From positions 5,146,001 through 5,210,000 of the forward strand of contig NZ_CP029378.1 in the NCBI RefSeq assembly GCF_003268675.1: a DNA stretch of 64,000 nucleotides. Direction: 5' to 3'. Under the pieces are notes generated by a model. That model saw only the letters and a list, made by a program, of their open reading frames with translations, did not search any database and was not told the origin of the DNA. The translations under genes and the position numbers were made by a program. Numbering within the stretch: position 1 is the stretch's first letter; every line of letters begins with the position of its first letter. Positions 8,509 through 17,482 of the stretch are shown in pieces. The stretch comes from Streptomyces bacillaris. GTDB taxonomy: Bacteria > Actinomycetota > Actinomycetes > Streptomycetales > Streptomycetaceae.

Positions 8509-8877
8509 TCAGCACTTGGGCGACGAGGAGATGCGGACGCCCGTGATGGACTTGGCCGGGTAGCGCGAGAGGTTGAGCTGCTTCTTGGGCGGGGCACACA
8601 CGACGAGACCGTCGCTGTAGCGGACGTAGACCACGTCGTCGTTGCGGCTGTTGTAGATGCTCGTCGCCGAGCTGCTCCTGCCGACGGACTGGTAGCCGGA
8701 GGTGACGTCCTTGTACTGCCCCGTCTTGCTGTTGCCCTGGTAGAAGCAGACGTAGGGGTACGGGCAGTCGTTCGGAGCCGCCTGGGCGGGCGCCGTACCG
8801 GCCACGCCCAGCCCGGCGGTGAGGGCCAGGACTCCGGCGGCACCCGTGAGGCGCTGCTTCAGCTTCGAACCCGTCAT
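8509..8877 (-). CDS. secreted peptidase-inhibitor I36-like protein
   Basis: A 122-residue secreted protein, the first gene of the four-gene run. A signal peptide (about 1-33, ending TAPAQA) precedes the I36-like domain with DCPYPYVCFYQ and a SGYQSVGRSS...RNDDVVYVRYSD block that aligns with the paralogue at 7644-7997. The ATG at 8877 has GAAGGAG eight bases upstream, which is much better than the earlier ATG at 8898. Inhibitory activity towards proteases is a family-level inference only. Confidence 0.82.
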   Translation of the reverse strand: MTGSKLKQRLTGAAGVLALTAGLGVAGTAPAQAAPNDCPYPYVCFYQGNSKTGQYKDVTSGYQSVGRSSSATSIYNSRNDDVVYVRYSDGLVVCAPPKKQLNLSRYPAKSITGVRISSSPKC

Positions 8878-9400
8878 GGGGATTGCTCCTTCGATCAAGG
8901 GAAGTACCCGCCCCGGGACATGCGCTCCCGCCGCCGCGCACCGGAAACGGGCAGCGCGGCGCAGGCGGAAGCAGAAGGGGGGCGGGGTGGTGCCGGGAGG
9001 TTTCCTGGCGGCGTCGACGAGTCTGCTGCACCGGTCGCGTACCGGTCGACGGATCCCGGGCCGGGAGGGACGTCCCGGCCCGGGAAACGGCTGTGACCAG
9101 CGCAGAGAGACGGAAAGTCGGGACGGTGGGACCGGGCGGAACCGTGCGGGACCGGCGAGTTCCCGCCCGGGACGGGGGACGTCCGTCCCGGGGGACGTAT
9201 CTCCCCCTGTCCCGGGGACGTATCCCTAGCCCCGGGGGGCGCGCCCCGGCCGCCCCCCGACCGCCCCGCCCCTCCGACCGCCCCGCCCGGACGCCACTGC
9301 GGCCGAGGGGCGTTGCTGGTTGACTGGGGAGGAGGCAGGCGGGTCATGGGCCGCGTACGGGCCGGGCCCCTCCGAGGACGGCCGAGCGTGGCGGTGCACG
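8878..9400. other. divergent intergenic region with GGGACGT-type repeats, 523 bases
   Basis: This is the promoter region between the secreted-protein run (minus) and the response regulator (plus). It is GC-rich and holds several CCCGGGA/GGGACGT blocks. Two near-identical direct copies of GTCCCGGGGGACGTAT lie at 9185-9200 and 9209-9223, a period of 24 bases, which could be regulator-binding sites. No gene is supported here. Confidence 0.5.
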
Positions 9401-10162
9401 ATGCCCAAGCTTCTGATCGTGGAGGACGACCCCGCTTCCGTACTGGCGCTGCGGGAACTCCTCACGCGCGGCGGGTACCGGGTGGTGACGGCCGCCGACG
9501 GCCGTGAGGCGCTGCGGCTGATGTTCGCGGAACGGCCCGACCTGATGCTGCTGGACCTGCTGGTGCCCGAGCTGGACGGCTGGCGGGTCCTGACCCGCGC
9601 CCGCGACCTGAGCGATCTGCCGGTCCTGGTCGTCTCCGGCCTGGACGACGTCGACCACCGGGTGAAGGCCCTGCGGGCGGGGGCCGACGACTATCTGGTG
9701 AAGCCCTTCCACCCCGAGGAGCTGCTGGCGCGCGTCGAGGCGCTGCTGCGCCGGGCCGGGCACCGGAAGTGGGCCGGTGAGCGGGTCGGGGAGCATTTGC
9801 GGCTGGTGCCCGAGCGGCGGGCGGCGGTCTGGTACGGGGGTGAGGCGCGGCTCAGCGAGATCGAGTACCGGCTGCTCCAGCTCCTCGTACGCAACCGCGG
9901 CCGGGTCGTCACGGCGCAGCAGCTCCTCATCCGGGTGTGGGAGGACGGGACGGCCATCGGCGGCGACCGCGTCAAGTTCGGGGTCCTGCGGCTGCGCCGG
10001 AAGCTGCGCGAGGCGGCCGGGCCGGACGCACCGGACCCGATCGAGGCCGTACGGGGCGCGGGGTACCGTTTCGTCACCGCAGAAGAAATCGACCGGAAAC
10101 GGGACGAAGATCCCGCCGGGCAGAGGCGGAATACCCAGGAAAAACGTCCTGAAGCGGGCTGA
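9401..10162 (+). CDS. OmpR-family response regulator
   Basis: A 253-residue two-component regulator. The receiver domain (1-120) has the acidic pair ED at 8-9, phospho-acceptor Asp52 and Lys101 in DYLVKPF. An OmpR-type winged helix follows (about 135-228; SEIEYRLLQLLVRNRGRVVT, VRGAGYRFV), then a polar tail. The ATG at 9401 matches the family N-terminus. No histidine kinase gene is near, so the partner is elsewhere or the regulator is an orphan. It stands just upstream of two polysaccharide genes on the same strand and may control them. Confidence 0.9.
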   Translation: MPKLLIVEDDPASVLALRELLTRGGYRVVTAADGREALRLMFAERPDLMLLDLLVPELDGWRVLTRARDLSDLPVLVVSGLDDVDHRVKALRAGADDYLVKPFHPEELLARVEALLRRAGHRKWAGERVGEHLRLVPERRAAVWYGGEARLSEIEYRLLQLLVRNRGRVVTAQQLLIRVWEDGTAIGGDRVKFGVLRLRRKLREAAGPDAPDPIEAVRGAGYRFVTAEEIDRKRDEDPAGQRRNTQEKRPEAG

Positions 10163-10220
10163 ACCGAGCGGGAGCAACCGTCGGGCAACCGAGACGCAAC
10201 GGATCCGGCAACCGTGTTCC

Positions 10221-11426
10221 ATGAAGCTCAGCTACATGAACGCTCAACCGGACAGCCGTGTCGCCGTCGTCCTCGGAACCCGCCCCGAGCTGGTCAAGCT
10301 CGCCGAACCCATCCGGCTGCTCGGCCCGGCCGCCCGGGTCATCCACACCGGCCAGCACTACGACGACACGCTCTCCGGCAACTTCCTGGACGAGCTGGGG
10401 CTGCCCGAGCCGGAGTATCTGACCGGCGTCGGCGGGCAGCCCCGGGCCGTCCAGGTGGCCGCTGCCCTCACCGCCCTGGACGAACGGTTCGCCACCGAGC
10501 GACCGGGCGCCGTGATCGTGCAGGGGGACACCAACGCGGCCCTCTCCGGCGCGCTCGCCGCGAACGCCCGCTCGATCCCGCTCATCCACGTCGAGGCGGG
10601 GCTGCGCAGCCACGACCGCGCGATGCCCGAGGAGCACAACCGGGTGGTCATCGACCGGCTGGCGGACGTCCTGTGCGCGGCGACCCCGGAGAACCGGGCG
10701 CTGCTCCTCGCCGAGGGCGTCCCGGACCACCGGATCGAGGTCACCGGCAACACGGTGGTGGAGGCGGTCCACGAGCACCTGCCCCCGCAGGCCGAGCGGA
10801 CCCGCCTCCTCGACGGCCTGGGCCTGACCCCGGACGCGTACGTCCTGGCCACCGTCCACCGCCCGGAGAACACCGACGACTCCGCCGTCCTGGCCACCGT
10901 CCTGCGCGAGCTGGCCGCGCTCGGCCGCACCCTCCCCGTGGTCCTCCCTCTCCACCCGCGCACCCGCACCCGGATCGAGGCCGCCGGCCTGGGCCCGCTC
11001 CTGGACGGGATGAGGGTGCTCGCCCCGACGGGCTACGGCACGTTCCTCGCCCTGGCCCGGCACGCCGCGCTCCTGGTCTCGGACTCCGGCGGCATCCAGG
11101 AGGAGACCACCGTCCTCGGCCGCCCCCTGGTGGTGGTCCGCCGCTCCACCGAGCGCCCCGAGGCCTTCACCGACTTCGCGGACCTGGTGGAGCCGGGGCC
11201 CGCCATCGGCACCGCCGCCCGCAACCGCCTGGCCGAGGGCGCCCAGGGCCTCCGCCGTCTGGCGACCCTGCCCAGCCCGTACGGCGACGGCACCGCCTCC
11301 CGCCGCATCGTGGACCTGATCACCCGCCTACCGGCGCCGCCGCACGCTCCCGTTCCCGCCCCTTCCCCTTCCCCTTCCCCTGTCCCGGCCCCGGCCGCCG
11401 CTCAGGAGCTGACGACGGCGGCTTGA
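10221..11426 (+). CDS. wecB: UDP-N-acetylglucosamine 2-epimerase (non-hydrolysing)
   Basis: A 401-residue cytoplasmic epimerase that interconverts UDP-GlcNAc and UDP-ManNAc for cell-surface polysaccharide synthesis. Family motifs are GTRPELVKLAEPIR near the N-terminus, QGDTNAALSGALAA, HVEAGLRSHDRAMPEEHNR, HRPEN and SDSGGIQEE. The start may be the ATG at 10221 or the one five codons later at 10236; neither has a clear ribosome site. The last 40 residues are a Pro/Ala/Ser tail, coded by a CCTTCC-rich tract that is not part of the fold. The glycosyltransferase that follows probably uses related sugar nucleotides. Confidence 0.88.
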   Translation: MKLSYMNAQPDSRVAVVLGTRPELVKLAEPIRLLGPAARVIHTGQHYDDTLSGNFLDELGLPEPEYLTGVGGQPRAVQVAAALTALDERFATERPGAVIVQGDTNAALSGALAANARSIPLIHVEAGLRSHDRAMPEEHNRVVIDRLADVLCAATPENRALLLAEGVPDHRIEVTGNTVVEAVHEHLPPQAERTRLLDGLGLTPDAYVLATVHRPENTDDSAVLATVLRELAALGRTLPVVLPLHPRTRTRIEAAGLGPLLDGMRVLAPTGYGTFLALARHAALLVSDSGGIQEETTVLGRPLVVVRRSTERPEAFTDFADLVEPGPAIGTAARNRLAEGAQGLRRLATLPSPYGDGTASRRIVDLITRLPAPPHAPVPAPSPSPSPVPAPAAAQELTTAA

Positions 11427-11582
11427 GGGCGAGGAGGCGTACGCGGGGGAGCACCCCGGGGCGCTCCCTCCACACCACCCCCTCTGGGGCCTTCACCCCT
11501 CTCACCGCCGGCTCGCCCCCACACCTCACACCTCCACGTCCCCACCCTCATCCTCACCCCCCTGCCTGCCCTGGAGTCCTAG

Positions 11583-12929
11583 TTGGCCCCCCACCTCTTC
11601 CTCTACGTCTTCCCCTTCCTCCTGCTCGGCGGCTTCCTCGTCTACTGGGCGGGCTCCCGGCACGCGTACGCCAGGCGCCGGCCCGCCGAGCAGGGGGACG
11701 CCGCGGCCTGGGACTGGCACTTCTTCGTGCCGTGCCGGGACGAGGAGGCCGTCATCGCGACCACGGTCGACCGGTTGCGGGGCGACTTCCCGGCCTCGTA
11801 CGTCTGGGTCATCGACGACGCGAGCGATGACCGTACGGGGGAGATCGTCGCGGCCCTCGCGGGGGAGGACGCCCGGATCAGGCTGGTCACACGGCGACGC
11901 CCCGAGGCCCGGATCGGGAAGGGCGCGGCGCTGAACGCCGCCTATGAGGCGCTCGACGCGGAGCTGGGGGAGGACGCGGACCGGTCCCGGGTCATCGTCT
12001 GCGTGGTGGACGCCGACGGCAGGCTGTCGCCGGACGCCCTGGCGTATGTGAGCGGCCCGGACGGCTTCGGTGACCCGGAGACGGGCGGCGTACAGATCGG
12101 CGTACGGATGCGGAACGTGGACGACGAGCGCCCGCGTCCCGACCGCGGCCGGGCCGTCAACGCGTATGCGCGGCTGCTGATCCGGATGCAGGACGCGGAG
12201 TTCGCCGTGTCGAACACGGGGATGCAGCTGCTGCGGTGCCGGACCGGTTCGGTCGGCCTCGGCGGCAACGGCCAGTTCACCCGCCTCTCCGCGCTCGACC
12301 GGATCGCCGCCGCCGAGCGCCGCCCCTGGAAGCAGGACGCGCTCCTCGAGGACTACGAACTGGGCCTGCACATGCGCCTGGCCGGCTACCGGGTCACCCA
12401 CATCGCTGACACCTGGGTCACGCAGGAGGCGCTGCCCTACACCCGGCGCTTCCTGACCCAGCGCACCCGCTGGGCCCAGGGCAACATCCAGTGCGTGCGG
12501 TACGCGACCCGCATCATCGGCTCCCGCCACTACCGGGCCCGAGGCGTCCTGGAGTCGCTGTACACCTTCGTCCAGCCGCTCGCCCACCTCACGGTCCTCG
12601 TCCTGACCGTGGTGCTCCTCTCCGTGCTCGCCACAGGCCTCGCCGCCGGCACCGTCCTGTTCGCCGCCTGGCCCCTGGCCCTGGCGCTCGGCACCCTGTC
12701 GATCGTGCCGTTCCTGCTCTGGGGCCCGGTCTACCGCCGGGAGTTCGCCCCGAACCGCTCACGCGCCGCCGGAGTGCTGTGGGGCATCACCCTGTGGCTG
12801 TACGCCTACCACCTCTTCATCGTCTCCGCCCGAGGCTCCGTACGCCTCGCCCGCGGCCGAACAGGCTGGGCCAAAACCCGCCGCAACGCGGAGACGGCCG
12901 TGGTGGGGCCTACTGCTACGGAGAGTTGA
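11583..12929 (+). CDS. processive family 2 glycosyltransferase, membrane-bound
   Basis: A 448-residue membrane enzyme of the BcsA/PgaC/hyaluronan synthase type. An N-terminal helix (3-22) is followed by the GT-A domain with VIDDASDD, the DAD motif in VVDADGRL, the acceptor-site EDYELGLHM, and the Q-x-x-R-W motif in QRTRWAQG, then four or five C-terminal helices (about 320-430) that would form the export channel. TTG at 11583 is the only possible start, since TAG stands just before it, and GGAG lies eight bases upstream. With the epimerase it probably makes an exopolysaccharide; the polymer is unknown. Confidence 0.87.
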   Translation: MAPHLFLYVFPFLLLGGFLVYWAGSRHAYARRRPAEQGDAAAWDWHFFVPCRDEEAVIATTVDRLRGDFPASYVWVIDDASDDRTGEIVAALAGEDARIRLVTRRRPEARIGKGAALNAAYEALDAELGEDADRSRVIVCVVDADGRLSPDALAYVSGPDGFGDPETGGVQIGVRMRNVDDERPRPDRGRAVNAYARLLIRMQDAEFAVSNTGMQLLRCRTGSVGLGGNGQFTRLSALDRIAAAERRPWKQDALLEDYELGLHMRLAGYRVTHIADTWVTQEALPYTRRFLTQRTRWAQGNIQCVRYATRIIGSRHYRARGVLESLYTFVQPLAHLTVLVLTVVLLSVLATGLAAGTVLFAAWPLALALGTLSIVPFLLWGPVYRREFAPNRSRAAGVLWGITLWLYAYHLFIVSARGSVRLARGRTGWAKTRRNAETAVVGPTATES

Positions 12930-13158
12930 GGGCCGCCGGGCCGGCCTCGACGGCCGAGGCCGGATTCGCGTGCCCGCCCGTCGGGGCGATTACCGCAGCG
13001 AGCCCCGGCGATGCCCTGCTCACCCGCGCAGGCCCCGTTCTGGTTTTCGCCCCTCCCGTTTGATTCCGTCCACCGCAGCCGGAGATCATGTCGGCTCGGC
13101 CCGTGGCACCGGAAGGCAGTGGCGCGGGCAAAACGGGGAAACGGGGAGAGTCACACGC

Positions 13159-13614
13159 ATGGCATGGGACGAGTGGGAACAGCTCAAAGCTGACGCGGCG
13201 GCCGGTGGGTCTGCGCAGATGCAGCTGAACCAGGCCCCATCAGAGGACGGCACCTGGGCGGACTCGGCTTCGGGCGACATGAAGTCGGACAAGAAGGCAT
13301 GGGTGAAGGCAGGCGAAAGCGTCACCGGCCTGAAGACCGGCGTGGGCAAGGCGTTGGTGAAACTCGCTGACGGGCAGGCAGGGTTGGGTGACACCGGCGG
13401 GTGCCGGAGCGCGGTCGCGCAGAAGGAACTCTACGATTCCTGGAAGAAGTACGTCGGTGACGTGAGCGATCGCTGTGCAGCCTTGGGCGGACTATTGCAG
13501 CAGGCGGGCCATGATCTGTCGAAGTCCGACCAAGAAGTCAAGGCCGACATCGAGAAGCTCGAGGTGAAATACAAGGACACCGAGGCTGTCGGCGGCCAGG
13601 CCAGGGGGAGGTGA
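13159..13614 (+). CDS. small helical protein, candidate partner of a DUF1023 hydrolase
   Basis: A 151-residue, mostly helical, soluble protein (MAWDEWEQLKADAAAGGSAQ) with no signal peptide and no catalytic motif that I can see. Its size, helical periodicity and position directly before a large protein with a helical N-terminus resemble the WXG100-like small partners of type VII secretion substrates, though no WxG motif is present. The ATG at 13159 has GGGGAGAG upstream. Its stop codon lies nine bases before the next start, so the two are translationally coupled. Base composition is noticeably less GC-rich than in the genes on the left. Confidence 0.7.
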   Translation: MAWDEWEQLKADAAAGGSAQMQLNQAPSEDGTWADSASGDMKSDKKAWVKAGESVTGLKTGVGKALVKLADGQAGLGDTGGCRSAVAQKELYDSWKKYVGDVSDRCAALGGLLQQAGHDLSKSDQEVKADIEKLEVKYKDTEAVGGQARGR

Positions 13615-13622
13615 CCGCGGTC

Positions 13623-15416
13623 ATGGACCTTTCGACGCTGAGAGCCTTCAAGCCCTCGGAGTACGAGGAGGCTGCCGATGGCTACCGCGCCACTGCGGAG
13701 ACCGCCAGTACGGCCAAGGACGCGATCGACAACCGGATCAGCTCCGGAGTCCGCAACCAGCTGGAGGGCGAGGCTGCGGAGGCCGCCCTGCTGGCGCTCA
13801 AGGGTCTGTCGCAAAACTTCCACTATGCGCAGACCGAGTGCGGCCTGGTGAGCACAGCGCTGAACGGTTTCGCATTCGACATGGCAGCGGCCAAGCGGAA
13901 GTTGGACGCGGCGATCGAGGACGCCGGGGCCGCCGGCTGCACGGTGAACCCGAACGGATCCGTCTCGTACCCGGCCGGCTCGAAGCCCGGCGCCGAGAAG
14001 CCCGCCCAGGGCGGCACGGTGTCGGGGAGCGCCGGAGGCAGCCCGACTTCCGACGCGGTGGAGCGCCAGGCGGTGAACATCCACCCGAACCCGCACTACG
14101 GCAGGGCAGTGGCGTACGCCAACCGGATCGCCGACGCCCTGAACGAGGCCACGGAGGCGGACGCGAAGTGGGCGCCCAAGCTGCGCGCGCTGAAGGCCGA
14201 CGACGACCTGACGGTCTCCGATCGCGACTGGGCGGACGTGCACTCGGACACGGACGGCGTCCGCGCGGCGGGCAAGGACTACCGCGACTCGCTGCCGGAA
14301 GTCCCGAAGGGCGCCACTCCGAAGGAGAACGCGTCCTGGTGGAAGGGGCTCAGCCCGGAGGAACAGTCCGCCCACCTCGCTCTGAACGCCGCCTCGGTAG
14401 GCGCGTTGGACGGCCTGCCGGCCGAGATCCGTGACGAGGCCAACCGCACGGTACTGGCACAGGCCAAGGCGCAGGTGCAACTGGAGCTCGACAGGATCCC
14501 ACCCGAGCCGACCCGGTATTCCCCCAACCCCAGCGGTACTTACCCGGCCGTCGTCCAGAACGCGAGCTGGAGCAAGTGGAACGAGAAGTACGGCGAGCGG
14601 AAGGAACGTGCCGACAGCTCGATGGCGGGGATGCAGGCGATCGAGGACCGCTTCGACGCAACGGGTGAGAACGGGCTGCCGCCCGCCTACCTCCTGGGTT
14701 TCGATACGGAGAAGAACGGCCGTGCGATCGTCGCCAACGGGAACCCCGATACCGCTGACCACACCGCTGTGTATGTTCCTGGTACCACATCGAACCTTGG
14801 CGGGATCGGTGGTGACGTGGAACGCATGACCAATCTCTGGCGAGAATCCGATGCGATGGCCGGGGGCAAAGAGGTGTCCACGATCACCTGGCTGGGGTAC
14901 GACGCTCCGCAGAGCGTGGTCAAGGATGCTCCTTTCCGGCACTATGCCGATGACGGAGCCCCGGCATTCAATAATTTCATGGATGGCCTCGACGTGGCCA
15001 ACACCACCGATTCCGGAGGCCATCACACGGCGATCGGTCATTCCTACGGCACGACGTTGATCGGTTCCGCGGCCCGCCAGGGCGAGTTGAACGCGGATGA
15101 CGTGGTGTTCGCGGGGAGTCCCGGGGTGCAGGTCGGTGAGGCATCGCAGATGGACGTGCCCGAGGGCCATGTCTGGAACGAGGAAGCCAAGGGTGACCCG
15201 GTGCCCGACCTCGGGCGTTTCGGGCACGGCGGCAGCCAGTGGCGACTCGGTGGAGGCGTTGCCCTCATCCCCAGCGACGAGGTCTTCGGAGCGAACCAGA
15301 TGACCACGGGAACCTCGGAAGGGCATAGCGAATACTGGGACCGGGACACCGACAGCCTCAGAAACCAGGCGGCGGTCGTGACGGGACAGTACGGAAAGGT
15401 GAAACTTGAGGAATAG
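13623..15416 (+). CDS. DUF1023-type alpha/beta hydrolase with helical N-terminal domain
   Basis: A 597-residue protein. Residues 1-220 are helical and resemble the ESX/LXG-like leader region of actinobacterial secretion substrates. Residues about 330-590 are an alpha/beta hydrolase of the DUF1023 type: TAVYVPGTTSNLG, STITWLGYDAPQS, the nucleophile elbow AIGHSYGTTL and DDVVFAGSPGVQV. The ATG at 13623 has AGGGGGAGG about ten bases upstream; the GTG at 13611 overlaps the previous stop but also overlaps this ribosome site. Substrate and export route are inferred. The two flanking small genes probably form one operon with it. Confidence 0.8.
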   Translation: MDLSTLRAFKPSEYEEAADGYRATAETASTAKDAIDNRISSGVRNQLEGEAAEAALLALKGLSQNFHYAQTECGLVSTALNGFAFDMAAAKRKLDAAIEDAGAAGCTVNPNGSVSYPAGSKPGAEKPAQGGTVSGSAGGSPTSDAVERQAVNIHPNPHYGRAVAYANRIADALNEATEADAKWAPKLRALKADDDLTVSDRDWADVHSDTDGVRAAGKDYRDSLPEVPKGATPKENASWWKGLSPEEQSAHLALNAASVGALDGLPAEIRDEANRTVLAQAKAQVQLELDRIPPEPTRYSPNPSGTYPAVVQNASWSKWNEKYGERKERADSSMAGMQAIEDRFDATGENGLPPAYLLGFDTEKNGRAIVANGNPDTADHTAVYVPGTTSNLGGIGGDVERMTNLWRESDAMAGGKEVSTITWLGYDAPQSVVKDAPFRHYADDGAPAFNNFMDGLDVANTTDSGGHHTAIGHSYGTTLIGSAARQGELNADDVVFAGSPGVQVGEASQMDVPEGHVWNEEAKGDPVPDLGRFGHGGSQWRLGGGVALIPSDEVFGANQMTTGTSEGHSEYWDRDTDSLRNQAAVVTGQYGKVKLEE

Positions 15417-15954
15417 TACCTTCGGCAGTGTTCTTCTGGGCGTCGTAGTATTCACCGCACTTACAGGATGCAGTATGAATGACCAGGCAGGAACCAGCGT
15501 TCCGAAACCGGTGGGAACGCGAAGCGTCGACGACGTCGACGCCGAAACGAAGCAGATTTCCAGCCAGATTCTCGACATCATCGCTGTCAAGGGAGTGATG
15601 TCCAAGTCGGGCCCGGGGGTAAGTACATGTGATGGAGGGGAGAGAGGGAAAATGTTCCTCATGAGGCATCCTTGGAGCTTGACCGGCTCCTCGGACGCCG
15701 AACTTCAGGAGGCCATGAGCCGCCTGAAGAAAGATCTCCCCAAACATGGCTGGAAGATTGTCGATTACGGACCGAACAGCTCGAAGGCCAAGTCCTTGGA
15801 GCTGACTGCGGATCACGTCGAGAGGAAGTTCGCCGTCAAGGTCGAATTCTGGGAGAAGAACAGCGGCGGGGACAGCAACGAACCCACTCTGCTCGTCAAC
15901 GTGGTATCCGCCTGCTACCAGGTCCCGGAGGGGGAAAAGATCGACCGATACTGA
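15406..15954 (+). CDS. lipoprotein, third gene of the DUF1023 operon
   Basis: A 182-residue lipoprotein. The signal (MRNSTFGSVLLGVVVFTA) leads to the lipobox LTGC with cysteine 22. The mature part is a lysine-rich alpha/beta domain with further cysteines (STCDGGERGK, SACYQV). The TTG start at 15406 lies inside the hydrolase gene's last codons, with GGAAAGG a few bases ahead, so translation is coupled. It could be an immunity or anchoring protein for the hydrolase; that is a guess from gene order only. Confidence 0.75.
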   Translation: MRNSTFGSVLLGVVVFTALTGCSMNDQAGTSVPKPVGTRSVDDVDAETKQISSQILDIIAVKGVMSKSGPGVSTCDGGERGKMFLMRHPWSLTGSSDAELQEAMSRLKKDLPKHGWKIVDYGPNSSKAKSLELTADHVERKFAVKVEFWEKNSGGDSNEPTLLVNVVSACYQVPEGEKIDRY

Positions 15955-16100
15955 CGTCCTCGGAACGCCCAGGCGCTTGGTCTTCGGCATCGGAGTCTGG
16001 CTGGTTAGGTCTGGCGCCATCTCCCCGTGCCGGCGGTTCTGCACCGCACGGTGGCTACGAAAAGGGCCGGAGCTGCTTTCGCAGACCAAGGAGTCTGCAG

Positions 16101-16289
16101 TTAGTGCTGCTCCCCGAAGCTTGCGACGAAATCAGACCAGGCTGCATGACTGACGGATATGTGCGGACCGTGGCGCCTCGTTGAGTCACGTACCCCAACA
16201 GCCATAGGCAGCTTGGTGATTTCCACGCACTCTGTGCCACTGCCTCCGCTGAACGAGGACTTGAACCAATGGCCAACGCCGTGATCCAT
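16101..16289 (-). CDS. DUF397 small protein
   Basis: A 62-residue DUF397 protein, with the family pattern HWFKSSFSGGSGTECVEI...VGVRDSTRR...AAWSDFVASF. Its start overlaps by one base the stop of the XRE regulator (TAATG), a standard coupling. DUF397 proteins typically accompany WhiJ/AbaA-type helix-turn-helix regulators in Streptomyces and modulate their effect on development and antibiotic synthesis. Confidence 0.88.
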   Translation of the reverse strand: MDHGVGHWFKSSFSGGSGTECVEITKLPMAVGVRDSTRRHGPHISVSHAAWSDFVASFGEQH

Positions 16290-17134
16290 TAAAGCTCCCT
16301 GCTCACTTTTTCCAGGAGCGCGGCAGACCGCTCGGTGTCCAGGGCCTGCCCATGCAGGTACTCGAACGCCAACTTATAGCGTGCGATTTCCATCGGCTTC
16401 TCCATGAAGAGTCCGCCACCGATGATGTCCACGTAGACCACGTCGAGCCCAGGGGTCGGCCCGCCGAGGATGACGAAGCTTCCGACCGCGGCCGCATGTG
16501 CGCCAGCTGAGAACGGGAGCACCTGCACGGTGATGTGCGGCCGCTCCGCCTGCTCGAGGAGATGGCTCAGCTGGTCGCGCATGACGTGGCGGCCACCGAC
16601 GGCCCGTCGTACGACAGCCTCGTCGATCACGGCCCAGAGGCGCGGTGGCTGCGCTCGCTCCAGGAGTTCCTGGCGCTTCATCCGGATGTCCACCATGTGG
16701 CCGATCTCTTGTTCGGTGCACCGCACATCCGAGGCGCGGTGCACCGCCTCGGCGTAGGCGCGGGTCTGCAGGAGGCCCGGCACATACATGCAGGCATAGT
16801 GGTCCTCGCTGACGGCCTCGTCCTCCAGCGTCAGCATGAGGTTCATCGATTCAGGAACCGGATCTGCGAGCGAACGCCACCAGCCCTGGATCCGCGCCCC
16901 CTTGGCCAGTTCGACGAGTGCTGAGCGTTCCGCGTCCGAGGCCCCGTACTCGCGGCAGAGAGCGTCCACCACAGGCCACTTGACCGTGCCCTCCTTCCGC
17001 TCGTAGCGGCTCAGGGTCGCCTTGGAGATTCCAACCAGCGCGCCTGCCTCCTCCAGGGTGAGGCCCTTGCGCTCGCGGAGACGGCGCAAATCCGCTCCGA
17101 GCTGGCGTCTGCGGGTGGTGGGTCCGACGGGCAT
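16289..17134 (-). CDS. XRE-family regulator with DUF5753 domain
   Basis: A 281-residue regulator. An XRE helix-turn-helix lies at about residues 12-65 (LRRLRERKGLTLEEAGALVG), and the rest is a DUF5753 domain (WWRSLADPVPESMN, VPGLLQTRAYAEAV, RQELLERAQPPRLWAVIDEA). This architecture, with a DUF397 gene directly behind, is the WhiJ-like arrangement common in streptomycetes. The ATG at 17134 gives the expected N-terminus. Any targets are unknown. Confidence 0.9.
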   Translation of the reverse strand: MPVGPTTRRRQLGADLRRLRERKGLTLEEAGALVGISKATLSRYERKEGTVKWPVVDALCREYGASDAERSALVELAKGARIQGWWRSLADPVPESMNLMLTLEDEAVSEDHYACMYVPGLLQTRAYAEAVHRASDVRCTEQEIGHMVDIRMKRQELLERAQPPRLWAVIDEAVVRRAVGGRHVMRDQLSHLLEQAERPHITVQVLPFSAGAHAAAVGSFVILGGPTPGLDVVYVDIIGGGLFMEKPMEIARYKLAFEYLHGQALDTERSAALLEKVSREL

Positions 17135-17482
17135 GACGGTGATTCCTTACGTTGATCCTTCAGAGGGTGCACGGCGAGATCGTCGGGGAGCAAGGTGGCG
17201 TGCGCTGGGGGCGCGCACTGAGCGGCATGCTCCCGAAGCCTGATAGTGAGAGTTCCAAAATGAGAGTTTCACTGTCAGTCTTCTCTTGGGGGGCCGAGAA
17301 AGGCGGCCGAGTGAGTGGCGAGAGTGGTGATCGATGTGGACGGCTGCCGCTTCGTCATGGCAGGTCGTGACGAAGGGCCAAGTGGCCAACGTGGATGCGT
17401 AGTTGGGGTCGCGGGCCGGAACGGGTTTGCAGTCTGGCGGAGCACCCCGGTTCGTCTAGTGGCTCTCTGGAGCGGAGGATCC
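17135..17482. other. intergenic region, 348 bases
   Basis: The gap separates the XRE regulator start from the HNH endonuclease stop, and so holds the regulator's promoter. It is less GC-rich than the surrounding genome. I see no supported gene, no strong hairpin and no convincing tRNA. Confidence 0.5.

Noticed and set aside
9137..9240. Possible CRISPR-like array from the repeated GGGACGT blocks
   Set aside because: Spacing is irregular, units are short and there are no spacers or cas genes.
13431..15662. A 743-codon open frame on the minus strand opposite the DUF1023 hydrolase
   Set aside because: It is antisense to a gene with clear motifs, has no ribosome site, and its composition is what third-position GC bias produces on the opposite strand.
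17440..17480. A tRNA-Glu-like string (GTTCGTCTAGTGG) in the gap before the HNH gene
   Set aside because: No anticodon stem, T-arm or acceptor stem can be folded around it; it is too short to support a tRNA remnant.
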